The notes: generated from the letters alone by a model not told the origin. DNA of 9,001 nt from DAOTTI01 sp034437795 (GCA_034437795.1 DAOTTI010000292.1:1-9001); one strand, 5' to 3'; counted from the first letter of the stretch, positions 1 to 6,394 are shown. A program made the numbers and translations.

Positions 1-1
1 G

Positions 2-1306
2 CTGGCCTTCGGGCTGGCCGGTCCGGAAATCACCGCGCTCTACTCCGCGCAGCGTGCCCTCGCCGCGGACCTGCCCCTAGCGCCCGATCATGATCGCCTG
101 GGCGGCGTCGCGCTCCACCTGCCGGATGGCGCCGCCGGTCGCTTCTACACTGAAGGCGCAGGCGGCGGCGACTTCGGCTATCCGATCACCGACGAAGGGG
201 ACATCGCCTTCTGGACCGCCTACGCCGCCCTGGGCGGCCCCACCGCGCTGGGCTATCCCATCTCCCAGCGCTTCGAGCTGGATGGTGCCCCCGTCCAGCT
301 TACGCAGCGCGCCCTGCTCCGCTGGGACCCCCACCAGGAGACGGTCACCCTGGTCAACGCCTTCGAGCTCTTCAGCCGCGCCGGCGCCTTCCTCGGCTGG
401 CCCGGCTGCCTGCCCCCGCTGCCGTCCAGCGAGCCCATCTCAGGGGCGCCGCACTGCTCCCTCGATGGCTGGCTTCAACTGAAAGGCATCCCCGCCCCCA
501 TCGCCGACGACGGCTCTCAGGGCGACTTCCGCCGTGCGGTGGCCATCCGCCTTGGCTGGCTGACCAACGACGCCATCCGCGACGCCTACCTGGCCGACCC
601 CGCCGGCGCCGCGGGCGCCTCGCCCGCAACCAATCCGGTCCCGCCGCGCCACCGGCCTGAGCATGGCCAGCCCTGGGCGGGGAGCGGCGGGACGGAAGGG
701 ATGGACGGAACAGAAGGCACGGAAGGGCCGCAGGCCCTGCTCGACGATGCCATTCCCTGGGCGGCCATCGAACGCTACGGCCTGCCGATGAGCCGCCCTG
801 AGCAGTTCGGGCCCTTCCTGGCCCAGCGGTTCCAGCGAGCCGTCCTCCAGCTCTGGCTGGATGAGGTGCCTGCCCCTGGCGACATCGGCGGGCCGGCCCT
901 GCCCCCGCCCGGGACCGTGACCGCCGTCCTGGCCGGCGAGCTGCTCCGCGACTCCGGCCTCGTCCCCCGGCAAGCGCTGGTCCCGACCACCGCCGACGGC
1001 CAGCCGGGCGCCCCTCCGGAGCTTCCCGCTCCACCCCAGCCGCCTCAGCTGCCCGAGCCGCCGGCCGCCACGCCCTCCCCCGCGCCCGCCACACCCGCTC
1101 CTCCTGCCACTCCCCCAGCCACAGCCTCTCCCGCCCCTCCAACGGCCACGATCTCCACGACAGCTACAACGCCTCGCACCGTCCCTCCAACCGCCACTCC
1201 TCCCCCTGCCACTCCTACAACCACGGCTCAGGCCTCCGCTCCCACGGCCACTACCACCGGAGCTACCCCCGTCTCCCCGACCGCACCGCCAACCCTCCGA
1301 CCATGA
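2..1306 (+). CDS. Probable secreted/surface protein with GYPIS/RFQR modules and Thr/Pro-rich tail (5' end missing)
   Basis: The frame is open from the first bases of the window to a TGA, giving 434 residues with no start, so the N-terminus lies upstream. Two related modules are visible. The first (about residues 45-135) carries FGYPITDEG, GYPISQRFEL, VQLTQRALLRWDP and a closing FLGWPG. The second (about 249-330) carries ERYGLPMS, FGPFLAQRFQRAVLQLWLDE and a VLAGELLRDSGL ending. This reads like the LGFP-like repeats common in extracellular Chloroflexota proteins, where they often accompany peptidase or SH3 domains; that family link is from memory. Residues 337-434 are almost only Pro, Ala and Thr, a flexible wall-spanning or O-glycosylatable tail, with no C-terminal membrane anchor. 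Residues 229-242 are a small GTEG-type low-complexity insert. The catalytic or binding role, if any, is probably in the missing N-terminal part. Codon bias and the module motifs make the frame certain; the function is unknown. Confidence 0.8.
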   Translation: MAFGLAGPEITALYSAQRALAADLPLAPDHDRLGGVALHLPDGAAGRFYTEGAGGGDFGYPITDEGDIAFWTAYAALGGPTALGYPISQRFELDGAPVQLTQRALLRWDPHQETVTLVNAFELFSRAGAFLGWPGCLPPLPSSEPISGAPHCSLDGWLQLKGIPAPIADDGSQGDFRRAVAIRLGWLTNDAIRDAYLADPAGAAGASPATNPVPPRHRPEHGQPWAGSGGTEGMDGTEGTEGPQALLDDAIPWAAIERYGLPMSRPEQFGPFLAQRFQRAVLQLWLDEVPAPGDIGGPALPPPGTVTAVLAGELLRDSGLVPRQALVPTTADGQPGAPPELPAPPQPPQLPEPPAATPSPAPATPAPPATPPATASPAPPTATISTTATTPRTVPPTATPPPATPTTTAQASAPTATTTGATPVSPTAPPTLRP

Positions 1307-1307
1307 C

Positions 1308-1468
1308 TTTAGAGTGCAAGGTTCAAGGTTCAAAGTTCAAAGTTGAAGATGAGACACGCGCTCTCCTGATGAGTGGGGCAATAGACAGGTGGACGCCCAC
1401 CTCGGCCACATCCAGGCCAAAAGCCACCACTCTCCCCCGCCAAAAAACTCTGAACTTTGCACTTTAAA
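1308..1468. terminator. Possible bidirectional stem between convergent genes
   Basis: The 18 bases at 1308-1325 can pair with 1451-1468 without interruption, allowing two G-U pairs. The arms are the outer parts of two oppositely oriented heptad repeats. The arms enclose about 125 nt, which includes a smaller hairpin (AGGTGG at 1387-1392, CCACCT at 1397-1402). The stem begins 2 nt after the stop of the plus-strand gene and overlaps the stop codon of the minus-strand gene, so both transcripts would cross it. There is no clean U-tract after a compact GC stem, so this is not a textbook intrinsic terminator. A role in ending or protecting the two convergent transcripts is inference. Confidence 0.35.
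1313..1347 (+). repeat. Heptad tandem repeat, copy 1 (five RGTTCAA-type units)
   Basis: Five consecutive 7-bp units read agtgcaa, ggttcaa, ggttcaa, agttcaa, agttgaa. The same array, inverted, ends the second propeller gene (5096-5129), and a shorter inverted array lies at 1450-1470. The order of unit variants is largely conserved between copies 1 and 3, including a TTAGAGT edge, so these are copies of one dispersed element and not chance AT-rich DNA. It lies just after the stop of the plus-strand gene. Confidence 0.75.
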
Positions 1469-1470
1469 CC
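1450..1470 (-). repeat. Heptad repeat, short inverted copy 2
   Basis: Three units (ctgaact, ttgcact, ttaaacc) run in the orientation opposite to copy 1. The array overlaps the TAA stop codon (1464-1466) of the DUF4349 gene, so it supplies that gene's stop and its last Val codon. It has diverged more than the other two copies. Confidence 0.55.
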
Positions 1471-2669
1471 ACCCCGCCGGGTGTGGCCGCCGGCCGGCGC
1501 CCGCGGCGCCACCACCAGAAGGTCAGGATGAACGGCACGACCGGCAGGGAGTAGACCACCAGGTAGATCAGCAGGTCCAGCACGTCTTGCAGCCAGACGC
1601 TCAGGTGGGCGAAGGCGGTGCGCAGGGTGCGGATCGGGCGCGGCTCCGGTCCGGGCGCCCCACCCGGCCCCCTCCCCGGCAGCACCAGTGTCACTGTGAC
1701 GGTCGAGATGTCGGCCCGCCGCTGCAGGAGGTTCATCCGCCCCCGCAGGCGCTCGATCTGGCTCCGCACCTCGGTGAGGCGCTGCTGCAGCGGCAGGATC
1801 TCCTCGATCCGCTGCGCCCGTTCCAGCAGGCGCAGGTACTGCTGCTCCGTCGCCTCCAGGTTGCGGACTTGCGCCTCCAGGTCCACGTATTCCTCCGTCA
1901 CCTCCTGCGTGCTCACCTGCTCCGCCAGGGGCTTGCCCACCTCACGTAGACGCTGCAGCAGCTCCCCGAACGAGTCGGACGGCGCCTTGATGGTGATCGT
2001 TGCGCTCTGGCCTGGTACGGGGACCGGCCGCACTGGCAGGGGAGGGACGGCGCCGCTCTCCGCCGGCTGCCCCCGCGCCGCCTCCACCGGCGCGAAGGGC
2101 GTCGCGTCCGCCTGGTAGCTGGTACTGGACGCCGCCACGTAGGCGCCGGGCACGCCGGCCACGATGCCGGTGACGCGCTGCACCCCCTCCACCAGGTCGG
2201 TGACCTGCACCGTCAGGTAGGCCGTCTTGACGATCATCCGCTCCGTCGGGGGCAGCGGAGGCAAGGGCTGCTGAAGGGGCGTCCCTCTGGCGCTCCCACC
2301 GCTCCCGGCCCCGGCCGGCGCCCCCGCCTGGCCTCCGGCGGGCGCCGCGGCATCGGTGCGGCCCGGCAGGGGGGCCTGAGGCGCCCCCCGCGCGCTCGCC
2401 TCGCCCTCAGCCACAGACCCCGGCCGGCCCAGGGCGCGGTCAGCGTCTCGCGCCCTCAGGTGGAGCGTCGGCCCGCCATCCAGCAGGGTCGCGCAGGCCG
2501 GACCCGCCAGCACGATCGAGGCCAGGGCCGCCAGCGCGCCTCCGGCCAGTAGCTGCGCTGGCTCACGCCGGCCAAACCAGGCCCGCACCTGCAGCACTCC
2601 GCGCCGGATGTCGGCCCGCGGCCCCAGCCTCCCCAGCACGCGCCGTGCAGCGGCGCTCAGGTCGCTCAT
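1464..2669 (-). CDS. DUF4349 domain membrane protein
   Basis: This 401-residue protein starts at an ATG with GAGGTG 8 nt upstream. A hydrophobic segment at about residues 39-60 is a signal anchor; it holds a Cys (C59) but in the order GPAC, which is not a proper lipobox. Residues 65-140 are an Ala/Gly/Pro-rich linker. The DUF4349 core follows: MIVKTAYLTVQVTDL (145-159), the ITIKAPSDSFGELLQRL strand-helix (about 225-241), then the family hallmark VTEEYVDLEAQVRNLEATE (257-275), a coiled coil to about 317, and ISTVTVTL (321-328). A C-terminal transmembrane helix (about 360-387) ends in Trp-Trp-Trp-Arg-Arg. A Pro-rich insert (about 190-220) interrupts the core. Proteins of this family are membrane-anchored with an extracytoplasmic coiled-coil domain; their biochemical role is unknown. 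The 216-nt gap to the upstream MoaD-like gene suggests its own promoter, though I see no convincing one. Confidence 0.88.
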   Translation of the reverse strand: MSDLSAAARRVLGRLGPRADIRRGVLQVRAWFGRREPAQLLAGGALAALASIVLAGPACATLLDGGPTLHLRARDADRALGRPGSVAEGEASARGAPQAPLPGRTDAAAPAGGQAGAPAGAGSGGSARGTPLQQPLPPLPPTERMIVKTAYLTVQVTDLVEGVQRVTGIVAGVPGAYVAASSTSYQADATPFAPVEAARGQPAESGAVPPLPVRPVPVPGQSATITIKAPSDSFGELLQRLREVGKPLAEQVSTQEVTEEYVDLEAQVRNLEATEQQYLRLLERAQRIEEILPLQQRLTEVRSQIERLRGRMNLLQRRADISTVTVTLVLPGRGPGGAPGPEPRPIRTLRTAFAHLSVWLQDVLDLLIYLVVYSLPVVPFILTFWWWRRGRRPAATPGGVV

Positions 2670-2731
2670 CGCCGTTTCACCTCACCCCCCAAGACGCCAC
2701 ACCGGCACGAAAAGTTCCCGCCATAGCGTCT

Positions 2732-2853
2732 TCCCTGTAGCAGAGGGTGAGGGCTCCTGAAGTCCCCTTTCCCTATGGGAGATGGGGGGCCGGTGGAGCG
2801 GGCGGCGGTGAAGGCTGGCTCAGTTCCCTCTCCCTATGGGAGAAGGTCAGGGC
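2732..2853 (+). repeat. GGGAGAGGGTGAGGG-type palindromic repeats, cluster 1
   Basis: The 216-nt gap between the MoaD-like and DUF4349 genes holds two units of a dispersed repeat. The first contains GAGGGTGAGGGC at 2743-2754, followed by TCCCTATGGGA. The second (2826-2853) is TCTCCC-TAT-GGGAGA (2829-2843), a perfect 6-bp stem, followed by a degenerate AGGTCAGGGC tail. The DNA between them has no coding character. The units resemble REP-type intergenic palindromes. They lie upstream of the DUF4349 start on its template side, so they would be in its leader or promoter region. A separate 7-bp inverted repeat (AAGACGC 2691-2697, GCGTCTT 2726-2732) sits in the same leader and may be incidental. Confidence 0.65.
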
Positions 2854-2885
2854 TCCGCTCATGTTCCGGCCGCCGGCGACGCGGG

Positions 2886-3149
2886 TTAGCCTCCCGAAAG
2901 AGCGGGGACGATCTGCACCTCGGACGCGGGCGCCACCGGCGTCTCCAGCGTCGCCGGCTCGGCGTCGACGAAGATGCGGATGTGCTGTCGGATGGCGCGG
3001 CTGGTGGCGCACAGCCGGTTGCGCATGCCCGGCCAGCGCCGGTCGAGCTCGTCGATCACGCCCTGCACGGTGCCGGCCTCCACCCGCACCCGCCGCCCGC
3101 AACCCGGAAAGAGCTGCACCAGCGACGCCGGCAATACCACCTCGGCCAT
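2886..3149 (-). CDS. MoaD/ThiS-family beta-grasp sulfur-carrier-like protein
   Basis: This is an 87-residue ubiquitin-like protein. I start it at the ATG at 3149 because GGAGG lies 6 nt upstream and the protein then begins directly with the first beta strand (MAEVVLPASL). A GTG eight codons earlier is possible but has no ribosome site. The pattern is typical of MoaD/ThiS: strand, VRVEAGTVQGVIDELDRRWP (strand and helix), IRIFVDAEP (strand), VQIVPALSGG at the end. The last two residues are Gly-Gly, the tail that is adenylated and thiocarboxylated in MoaD, ThiS and their relatives. No moaE, thiG or E1-like (MoeB/ThiF) gene is nearby, so the pathway cannot be stated; molybdopterin synthesis is only one possibility. 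Its neighbours are a VOC protein and two Asp-box propellers on the same strand. The 230-nt gap upstream contains dispersed repeats, so co-transcription is possible but unproved. Confidence 0.85.
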   Translation of the reverse strand: MAEVVLPASLVQLFPGCGRRVRVEAGTVQGVIDELDRRWPGMRNRLCATSRAIRQHIRIFVDAEPATLETPVAPASEVQIVPALSGG

Positions 3150-3155
3150 CTCACG

Positions 3156-3160
3156 CCTCC
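3156..3160 (-). promoter_or_regulatory. Ribosome binding site fixing the MoaD-like start
   Basis: On the minus strand this is GGAGG, 6 nt before the ATG at 3149. No comparable site precedes the in-frame GTG at 3173, which decides the start. Just upstream is an imperfect direct 10-mer repeat (3164-3173 and 3174-3183, one mismatch). Confidence 0.7.
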
Positions 3161-3204
3161 ATCTCGATCGCACTCGATTGCACTTCCTGGTTCAGTCTTG
3201 AGGC

Positions 3205-3372
3205 AGGCTCCGTCTTCTCACAGGGAGAAGGCCGGAGGTCCGCCCTCCCTCGCCCTGCTCGCCATCCACACTCCTCTCCCTGTAAGAAAGGGCTGGGGTG
3301 ACGGTCCTCCCATCCGGGCCATCACCCGAGACGAGTCCCGTTCCCCAAAGGGAGAGGGCTAGGGTGAGGGCA
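3205..3372 (+). repeat. GGGAGAGGGTGAGGG-type repeats, cluster 2
   Basis: The 230-nt gap between the VOC and MoaD-like genes contains at least three repeat units: CTTCTCACAGGGAGAAGG near 3215, CTCTCCCTGTAAGAAAGGGCTGGGGTGA near 3274-3301, and TTCCCCAAAGGGAGAGGGCTAGGGTGAGGGC near 3341-3371. Only the last keeps the full tail. All are in the same orientation as those near 2743, 6670 and 8945. I see no gene or convincing promoter in the gap. Confidence 0.65.
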
Positions 3373-3379
3373 TCCGTCG

Positions 3380-3820
3380 TCAGGGATCCAGGCTAGCCGC
3401 CTGGGCGGCGCTCAACCTGATCGGCCACCGCCGGCGGTCAAGCGCCGTGATCTGGATCAGATTGCCGCAGGTGTCGTTCAGCATCGCTATCGTCGAGCCG
3501 GTCACTTTGGTCGGCGGCAGCGTGAAGTCGGCGCCGCGCGCCTTCATGCGGTCATACTCCTGCTGCACGTCGTCTACAAAGAACATGGCGGCCGGCCGGC
3601 TTTGCTCGAACATCGCCCGCTGGTGAGCCTTGGTGGCCGGATTGTCGTTGGGAGCCAGCTGCAGCTCGACGCCGTCCGGTTCCTCGGGCGAGGCTACGGT
3701 GAGCCATCTGAACGAGCCCTTGGTGATGTCCGCTTTCTTCTGGAAGCCCAGGACGTCGGTGTAGAAGCGCAGCGCCTTCTCCTGGTCATCCACGTAGATG
3801 GTGGTCACCCTAATCTTCAC
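3380..3820 (-). CDS. VOC (glyoxalase/bleomycin-resistance fold) family protein
   Basis: This is a 146-residue single-domain protein with the paired beta-alpha-beta-beta-beta pattern of the vicinal oxygen chelate superfamily. The first half has IRVTTIYVDDQEKALRFYTDVLGF (split by the family's helix) and ends with GVELQLAP. The second has AAMFFVDDVQQEYDRMKARGADF, TGSTIAMLND and GNLIQI. I chose the GTG at 3820 because AGGAG lies 9 nt upstream and the protein then starts MKIRVTTIYV, as relatives do; a GTG nine codons earlier lacks a good site. The first metal-ligand position looks like Thr, not His, and the last is Gln in GNLIQI where Glu is common, so a classical glyoxalase I metal site is doubtful. 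Substrate unknown. It follows propeller 1 by 46 nt and is probably in its operon. Confidence 0.88.
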   Translation of the reverse strand: MKIRVTTIYVDDQEKALRFYTDVLGFQKKADITKGSFRWLTVASPEEPDGVELQLAPNDNPATKAHQRAMFEQSRPAAMFFVDDVQQEYDRMKARGADFTLPPTKVTGSTIAMLNDTCGNLIQITALDRRRWPIRLSAAQAASLDP

Positions 3821-3829
3821 GGTGATCTG

Positions 3830-3834
3830 CTCCT
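3830..3834 (-). promoter_or_regulatory. Ribosome binding site deciding the VOC start
   Basis: On the minus strand this is AGGAG, 9 nt before the GTG at 3820. The upstream in-frame GTG at 3847 is preceded by a C-rich stretch with no purine-rich site, so translation most likely begins at 3820. Confidence 0.65.
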
Positions 3835-3866
3835 GACCACGGATCACATCGGTTTGGGGCGGCTCG

Positions 3867-5063
3867 TCACTCCACCACCGCCACCTGCACCGAGAGCACC
3901 GGCGGCAGATACCCAGCGATCAGCTCCCACGAGCTACCCTCGTCACGGCTGCCGAAGATCTCGCCGGTGTTGGTGCCGAAGTAGACGCCGGCCGGTTCGA
4001 GCGTGTCCACCGCCAACCCCTCGCGCAAGACGCCGCAGAAGGCACCGCCTTGCGGCAGGCCGCGGTCCAGACGCGTCCAGGTGTCGCCACCGTCACGGCT
4101 GCAATACACGGCCGCCTTCCCTTCCGGCATGAAGCGCCCGTCCGGCTGGAGCGGAATGACGTAGATGCTCCGGTGGTCGTGCGGCAGGACGGCCATGGGG
4201 AAGCCGAAGTCGCTCGGAAGCCCCGCGCTGATCTCCTGCCAGGTCTCGCCGCCATCCGAGCTGCGATAGACGCCAAAGTGGTTCTGCTGGTAGAGCAGGC
4301 TGCCCCCGTTGAGCGTTCCTCCATTGAGCGCCCCCACCAGGTGGTGCACGCAGCCGGCCACCTGGTTCTCCGTGTTCACCTCATCGAAGTTCCGCGTGTT
4401 GCGGTTGCGCGGCTCCCAGGTCTTGCCCCCATCGGCGGTGTAAAACGAGCCGGCAGCGGACGTGCCGACCCAGATCTGGTTGGGGTCGTCCGGATGCGCC
4501 ACGATGGAGTGCAGGCACGGGCCCCCGTTCCCGCCCTGCCAGTTGGGTGTCGAGGGATGCTCCCGCAGGCCGGAGACGTGCGTCCAGGTGGCGCCGCCGT
4601 CCGCGCTCTTGAACAGCCCGATCGGCTCCACGCCGGCGTAGAGCACGCCGTGCGCCGGCTCCAGGTGCCAGACCTTCTCGATCTTCGGGCCGCCCTCGCC
4701 GTAGGTCAGGCCCTCGCTTGAGGGCGTCCAGGTCCTTCCCAGGTCGTCGCTGCGCCAGACGGTCGCCGGCGGCTTGCGATTGGCGTGCAGGCCGCTCATC
4801 GGGGCGCCGCCTTCGGTGCATGGCATCATCGGCTCGGCTCCGCATTCGGGGCACTTGAACATGAACCCCTCGTAGAGCCCGCTGCCGCCCGGCCCGCCGG
4901 TGGCCGCAAGCAGCGCCCCCGTCGCCGGATCATATGTGACGTGCATCGTGTGCCTGCCCTCGCAGAACGGCCCCCTCACCTCCCACGTCTGGCGCGCCCG
5001 GTCGCTTTCCAGAATGAAGGCCCCCTTCCGCGTCCCCGCCAGCACTAGAACCCGTGATCCCAT
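3867..5063 (-). CDS. BNR/Asp-box beta-propeller protein 1, with Cys-rich insert
   Basis: This 398-residue protein starts at an ATG with AAAGGAG about 10 nt upstream. There is no signal peptide; the first residues (MGSRVLVLAGTRKGAF) are already a propeller strand, so it should be cytoplasmic. Six Asp boxes (S/T-x-D-x-G-x-S/T-W) lie at about residues 105-112, 153-160, 209-216, 268-275, 322-329 and 372-379, one per blade. Databases usually call such proteins sialidase or WD40/YVTN/BNR-like glycosyl hydrolases, but I see no FRIP motif or sialidase arginine triad, so enzymatic activity is not supported. The conserved YQQNH (258-262) and FGFP (286-289) are shared with propeller 2. Unlike its paralogue it has an insert of about 35-40 residues (60-98) with C71, C74, C82 and H93, a possible zinc site. 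A short LNGGTLNGGS duplication lies at 246-255. It begins 28 nt after the propeller 2 stop and shares its operon. Confidence 0.88.
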   Translation of the reverse strand: MGSRVLVLAGTRKGAFILESDRARQTWEVRGPFCEGRHTMHVTYDPATGALLAATGGPGGSGLYEGFMFKCPECGAEPMMPCTEGGAPMSGLHANRKPPATVWRSDDLGRTWTPSSEGLTYGEGGPKIEKVWHLEPAHGVLYAGVEPIGLFKSADGGATWTHVSGLREHPSTPNWQGGNGGPCLHSIVAHPDDPNQIWVGTSAAGSFYTADGGKTWEPRNRNTRNFDEVNTENQVAGCVHHLVGALNGGTLNGGSLLYQQNHFGVYRSSDGGETWQEISAGLPSDFGFPMAVLPHDHRSIYVIPLQPDGRFMPEGKAAVYCSRDGGDTWTRLDRGLPQGGAFCGVLREGLAVDTLEPAGVYFGTNTGEIFGSRDEGSSWELIAGYLPPVLSVQVAVVE

Positions 5064-5091
5064 CAGTTCGCTTCTCCTTTCGGTCTTGTGT

Positions 5092-6279
5092 TCACTTAAC
5101 TTTGAACTTTGAACCTTGAACGTTGAACTCTAAGAGAGCGGCGACCGAGTAGATCGGTGGCAATCGCGCCGGCAGCGCCCGCCACGTCTCCCCTTCGTCC
5201 GCGCTCCAGAACACCTGGCCGGTGGTGGTGCCGGCGTAGACGCCGGCCGGTTCGAGCGCATCAAGCGCTAGCGCGCCACGCAGCACGCTGAGCGAGGTCC
5301 GCTCGCGCGGCAGGCCATGGGTCAGCGCCTGCCAGTGCGCCCCAGCGTCGCGGCTGCGCCACACCGCCATCGTGCCGCCGGGCACGTGGCGCCGGCCCGG
5401 CTCGTCGCTCTCCAGTGGCACGACGTACAGCGTGTCGGCGTCACGCGGGTGCACCGCCAGCGGGAAGCCGAACCGTGACGGCAGGCCAGCGCTCACGTCC
5501 ACCCAGCGCCGGCCCCCGTCGTCGGAGCGGTAGACGCCGTCGTGGTTCTGCTGGTAGAGGCGCAGGCGACCCGAGCGTCCTTGGCCACCGGCCGCCGGCG
5601 CCGGCGGGTCGGATGGGGCCAGCGCCAGCGCGTGGACGCATGGGTGCAGCTCCGCCGGCATCGCCGGCCCGGCGCCGGCTCGGCCCTGCTCCCCTCCACG
5701 TTCCCCCACATCGTCGACCGTGTCCGCAGCAACGACAGTGGCGCAGCGATCCCACGTCCGCCCGCCATCGCGCGTGTGGAACACGCCGCCTGACGAGACG
5801 CCCACCCACAGCTGCTGCGGGTCGCTCGGGTGGGGCACGATGGCGTGCAGGCACAGGCCGCCGGCCGTCGGCCGCCAGGCCGGGCGCGATGGGTGCACCT
5901 GCAGCCCGGCGACGTGCCGCCAGGTGGCCCCACCGTCATCGCTGCGGTACAGGCCGGCCGGCTCGACGCCCGCGTACAGCGCGCCATGGGCCGCCGTGAC
6001 GCGCCACACCTGCGTGATCTCGGGGCCATCGTCGCCGTAGGTCAGGCCCTCGCTGGAGAGGCGCCAGCTGTGGCCCAAGTCGTCGCTCCGCCAGACGGCC
6101 GGCCCGTACCAGTTGCTCGCCCCGCCGGCGTAGATCGTCCCGCCTGCGCCATACCCGACGTGGTACATGGCCCATGTGCCGCTGGTCAGGGGCCCGCAGA
6201 CCTCCCACGTGGCGCGGCGGGCGTCGCTTTCGGCGAGAAACACGCCCTTCTTCGTTCCCAGCAGCAAGACGACTCGCAC
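5092..6279 (-). CDS. BNR/Asp-box beta-propeller protein 2
   Basis: This 395-residue paralogue of the next gene in the operon starts at a GTG with GAGG 8 nt upstream; the protein begins on a propeller strand (MRVVLLLGTKKGVFLAE) with no signal peptide. Six Asp boxes lie at about residues 65-72, 113-120, 169-176, 252-259, 309-316 and 359-366. SSEGLTYG, GLCLHAIV, LYQQNH and GLPSRFGFP match propeller 1 closely. In place of propeller 1's Cys-rich insert it has the short SNWYGPAVW. An Ala/Gly/Pro-rich insert occupies about 181-238, between blades three and four. The last eleven residues (FNVQGSKFKVK) are encoded by the heptad DNA repeat, so the original C-terminus (about residue 384) has been extended by repeat DNA. 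No sialidase catalytic residues are evident. It is the first gene of the operon and sits behind a good promoter with GAAC-N4-GTTC palindromes. Function unknown. Confidence 0.87.
   Translation of the reverse strand: MRVVLLLGTKKGVFLAESDARRATWEVCGPLTSGTWAMYHVGYGAGGTIYAGGASNWYGPAVWRSDDLGHSWRLSSEGLTYGDDGPEITQVWRVTAAHGALYAGVEPAGLYRSDDGGATWRHVAGLQVHPSRPAWRPTAGGLCLHAIVPHPSDPQQLWVGVSSGGVFHTRDGGRTWDRCATVVAADTVDDVGERGGEQGRAGAGPAMPAELHPCVHALALAPSDPPAPAAGGQGRSGRLRLYQQNHDGVYRSDDGGRRWVDVSAGLPSRFGFPLAVHPRDADTLYVVPLESDEPGRRHVPGGTMAVWRSRDAGAHWQALTHGLPRERTSLSVLRGALALDALEPAGVYAGTTTGQVFWSADEGETWRALPARLPPIYSVAALLEFNVQGSKFKVK
5096..5129 (-). repeat. Heptad tandem repeat, copy 3, inside a coding end
   Basis: Five units on the minus strand (agttcaa, cgttcaa, ggttcaa, agttcaa and a shortened agttaa) lie in frame at the 3' end of the propeller 2 gene and encode its C-terminal tail. 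On the minus strand it begins with the same TTAGAGT edge that copy 1 shows on the plus strand, and the middle 20 or so bases are the same. The element therefore seems to have inserted or expanded at the gene's end, its frame supplying a new tail and stop. Confidence 0.75.
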
Positions 6280-6376
6280 CTTGCAGACCTCACCCGCGCA
6301 TCGGCCGCCGGCCGCGGTCCTCTCCCGGCAGGAAGAGCCGTCGCGCCCGCCTTACCCGGCTCGTCGCGGCGAGCTA

Positions 6377-6388
6377 GAACATTAGTTC
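6377..6388. promoter_or_regulatory. Palindromic operator GAAC-ATTA-GTTC
   Basis: This is a GAAC-N4-GTTC dyad with perfect 4-bp arms. It lies 6 nt downstream of the propeller 2 -10 element, so it would cover about +1 to +12, a position suited to repression. It matches the core of the LexA box known in Gram-positive bacteria and Dehalococcoides. A TetR- or other family repressor encoded outside the window is an alternative. Confidence 0.6.
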
Positions 6389-6394
6389 CACACC

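Noticed and set aside
372..1333. Minus-strand open frames of 256 and 297 codons under the first gene
   Set aside because: They are Arg/Gly-rich shadows of the plus-strand P/A/T-rich coding frame, with no recognisable domain or ribosome site.
1313..1347. Heptad array as a CRISPR or iteron origin
   Set aside because: There are no spacers, cas or rep genes, and the same array recurs at a coding end as a dispersed repeat.
2487..2500. Lipoprotein signal in the DUF4349 protein at GPAC
   Set aside because: The residues before Cys59 (Gly-Pro-Ala) do not fit a lipobox, and the segment lies deep behind a 38-residue basic N-terminus.
3380..3820. Calling the VOC protein glyoxalase I or a bleomycin-resistance protein
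   Set aside because: The fold fits, but the usual first and last metal ligands are not clearly present and the substrate cannot be inferred.
3867..6279. Calling the two propellers sialidases
   Set aside because: Asp boxes alone are structural. I see no FRIP motif, arginine triad or Tyr/Glu pair, and no signal peptide.
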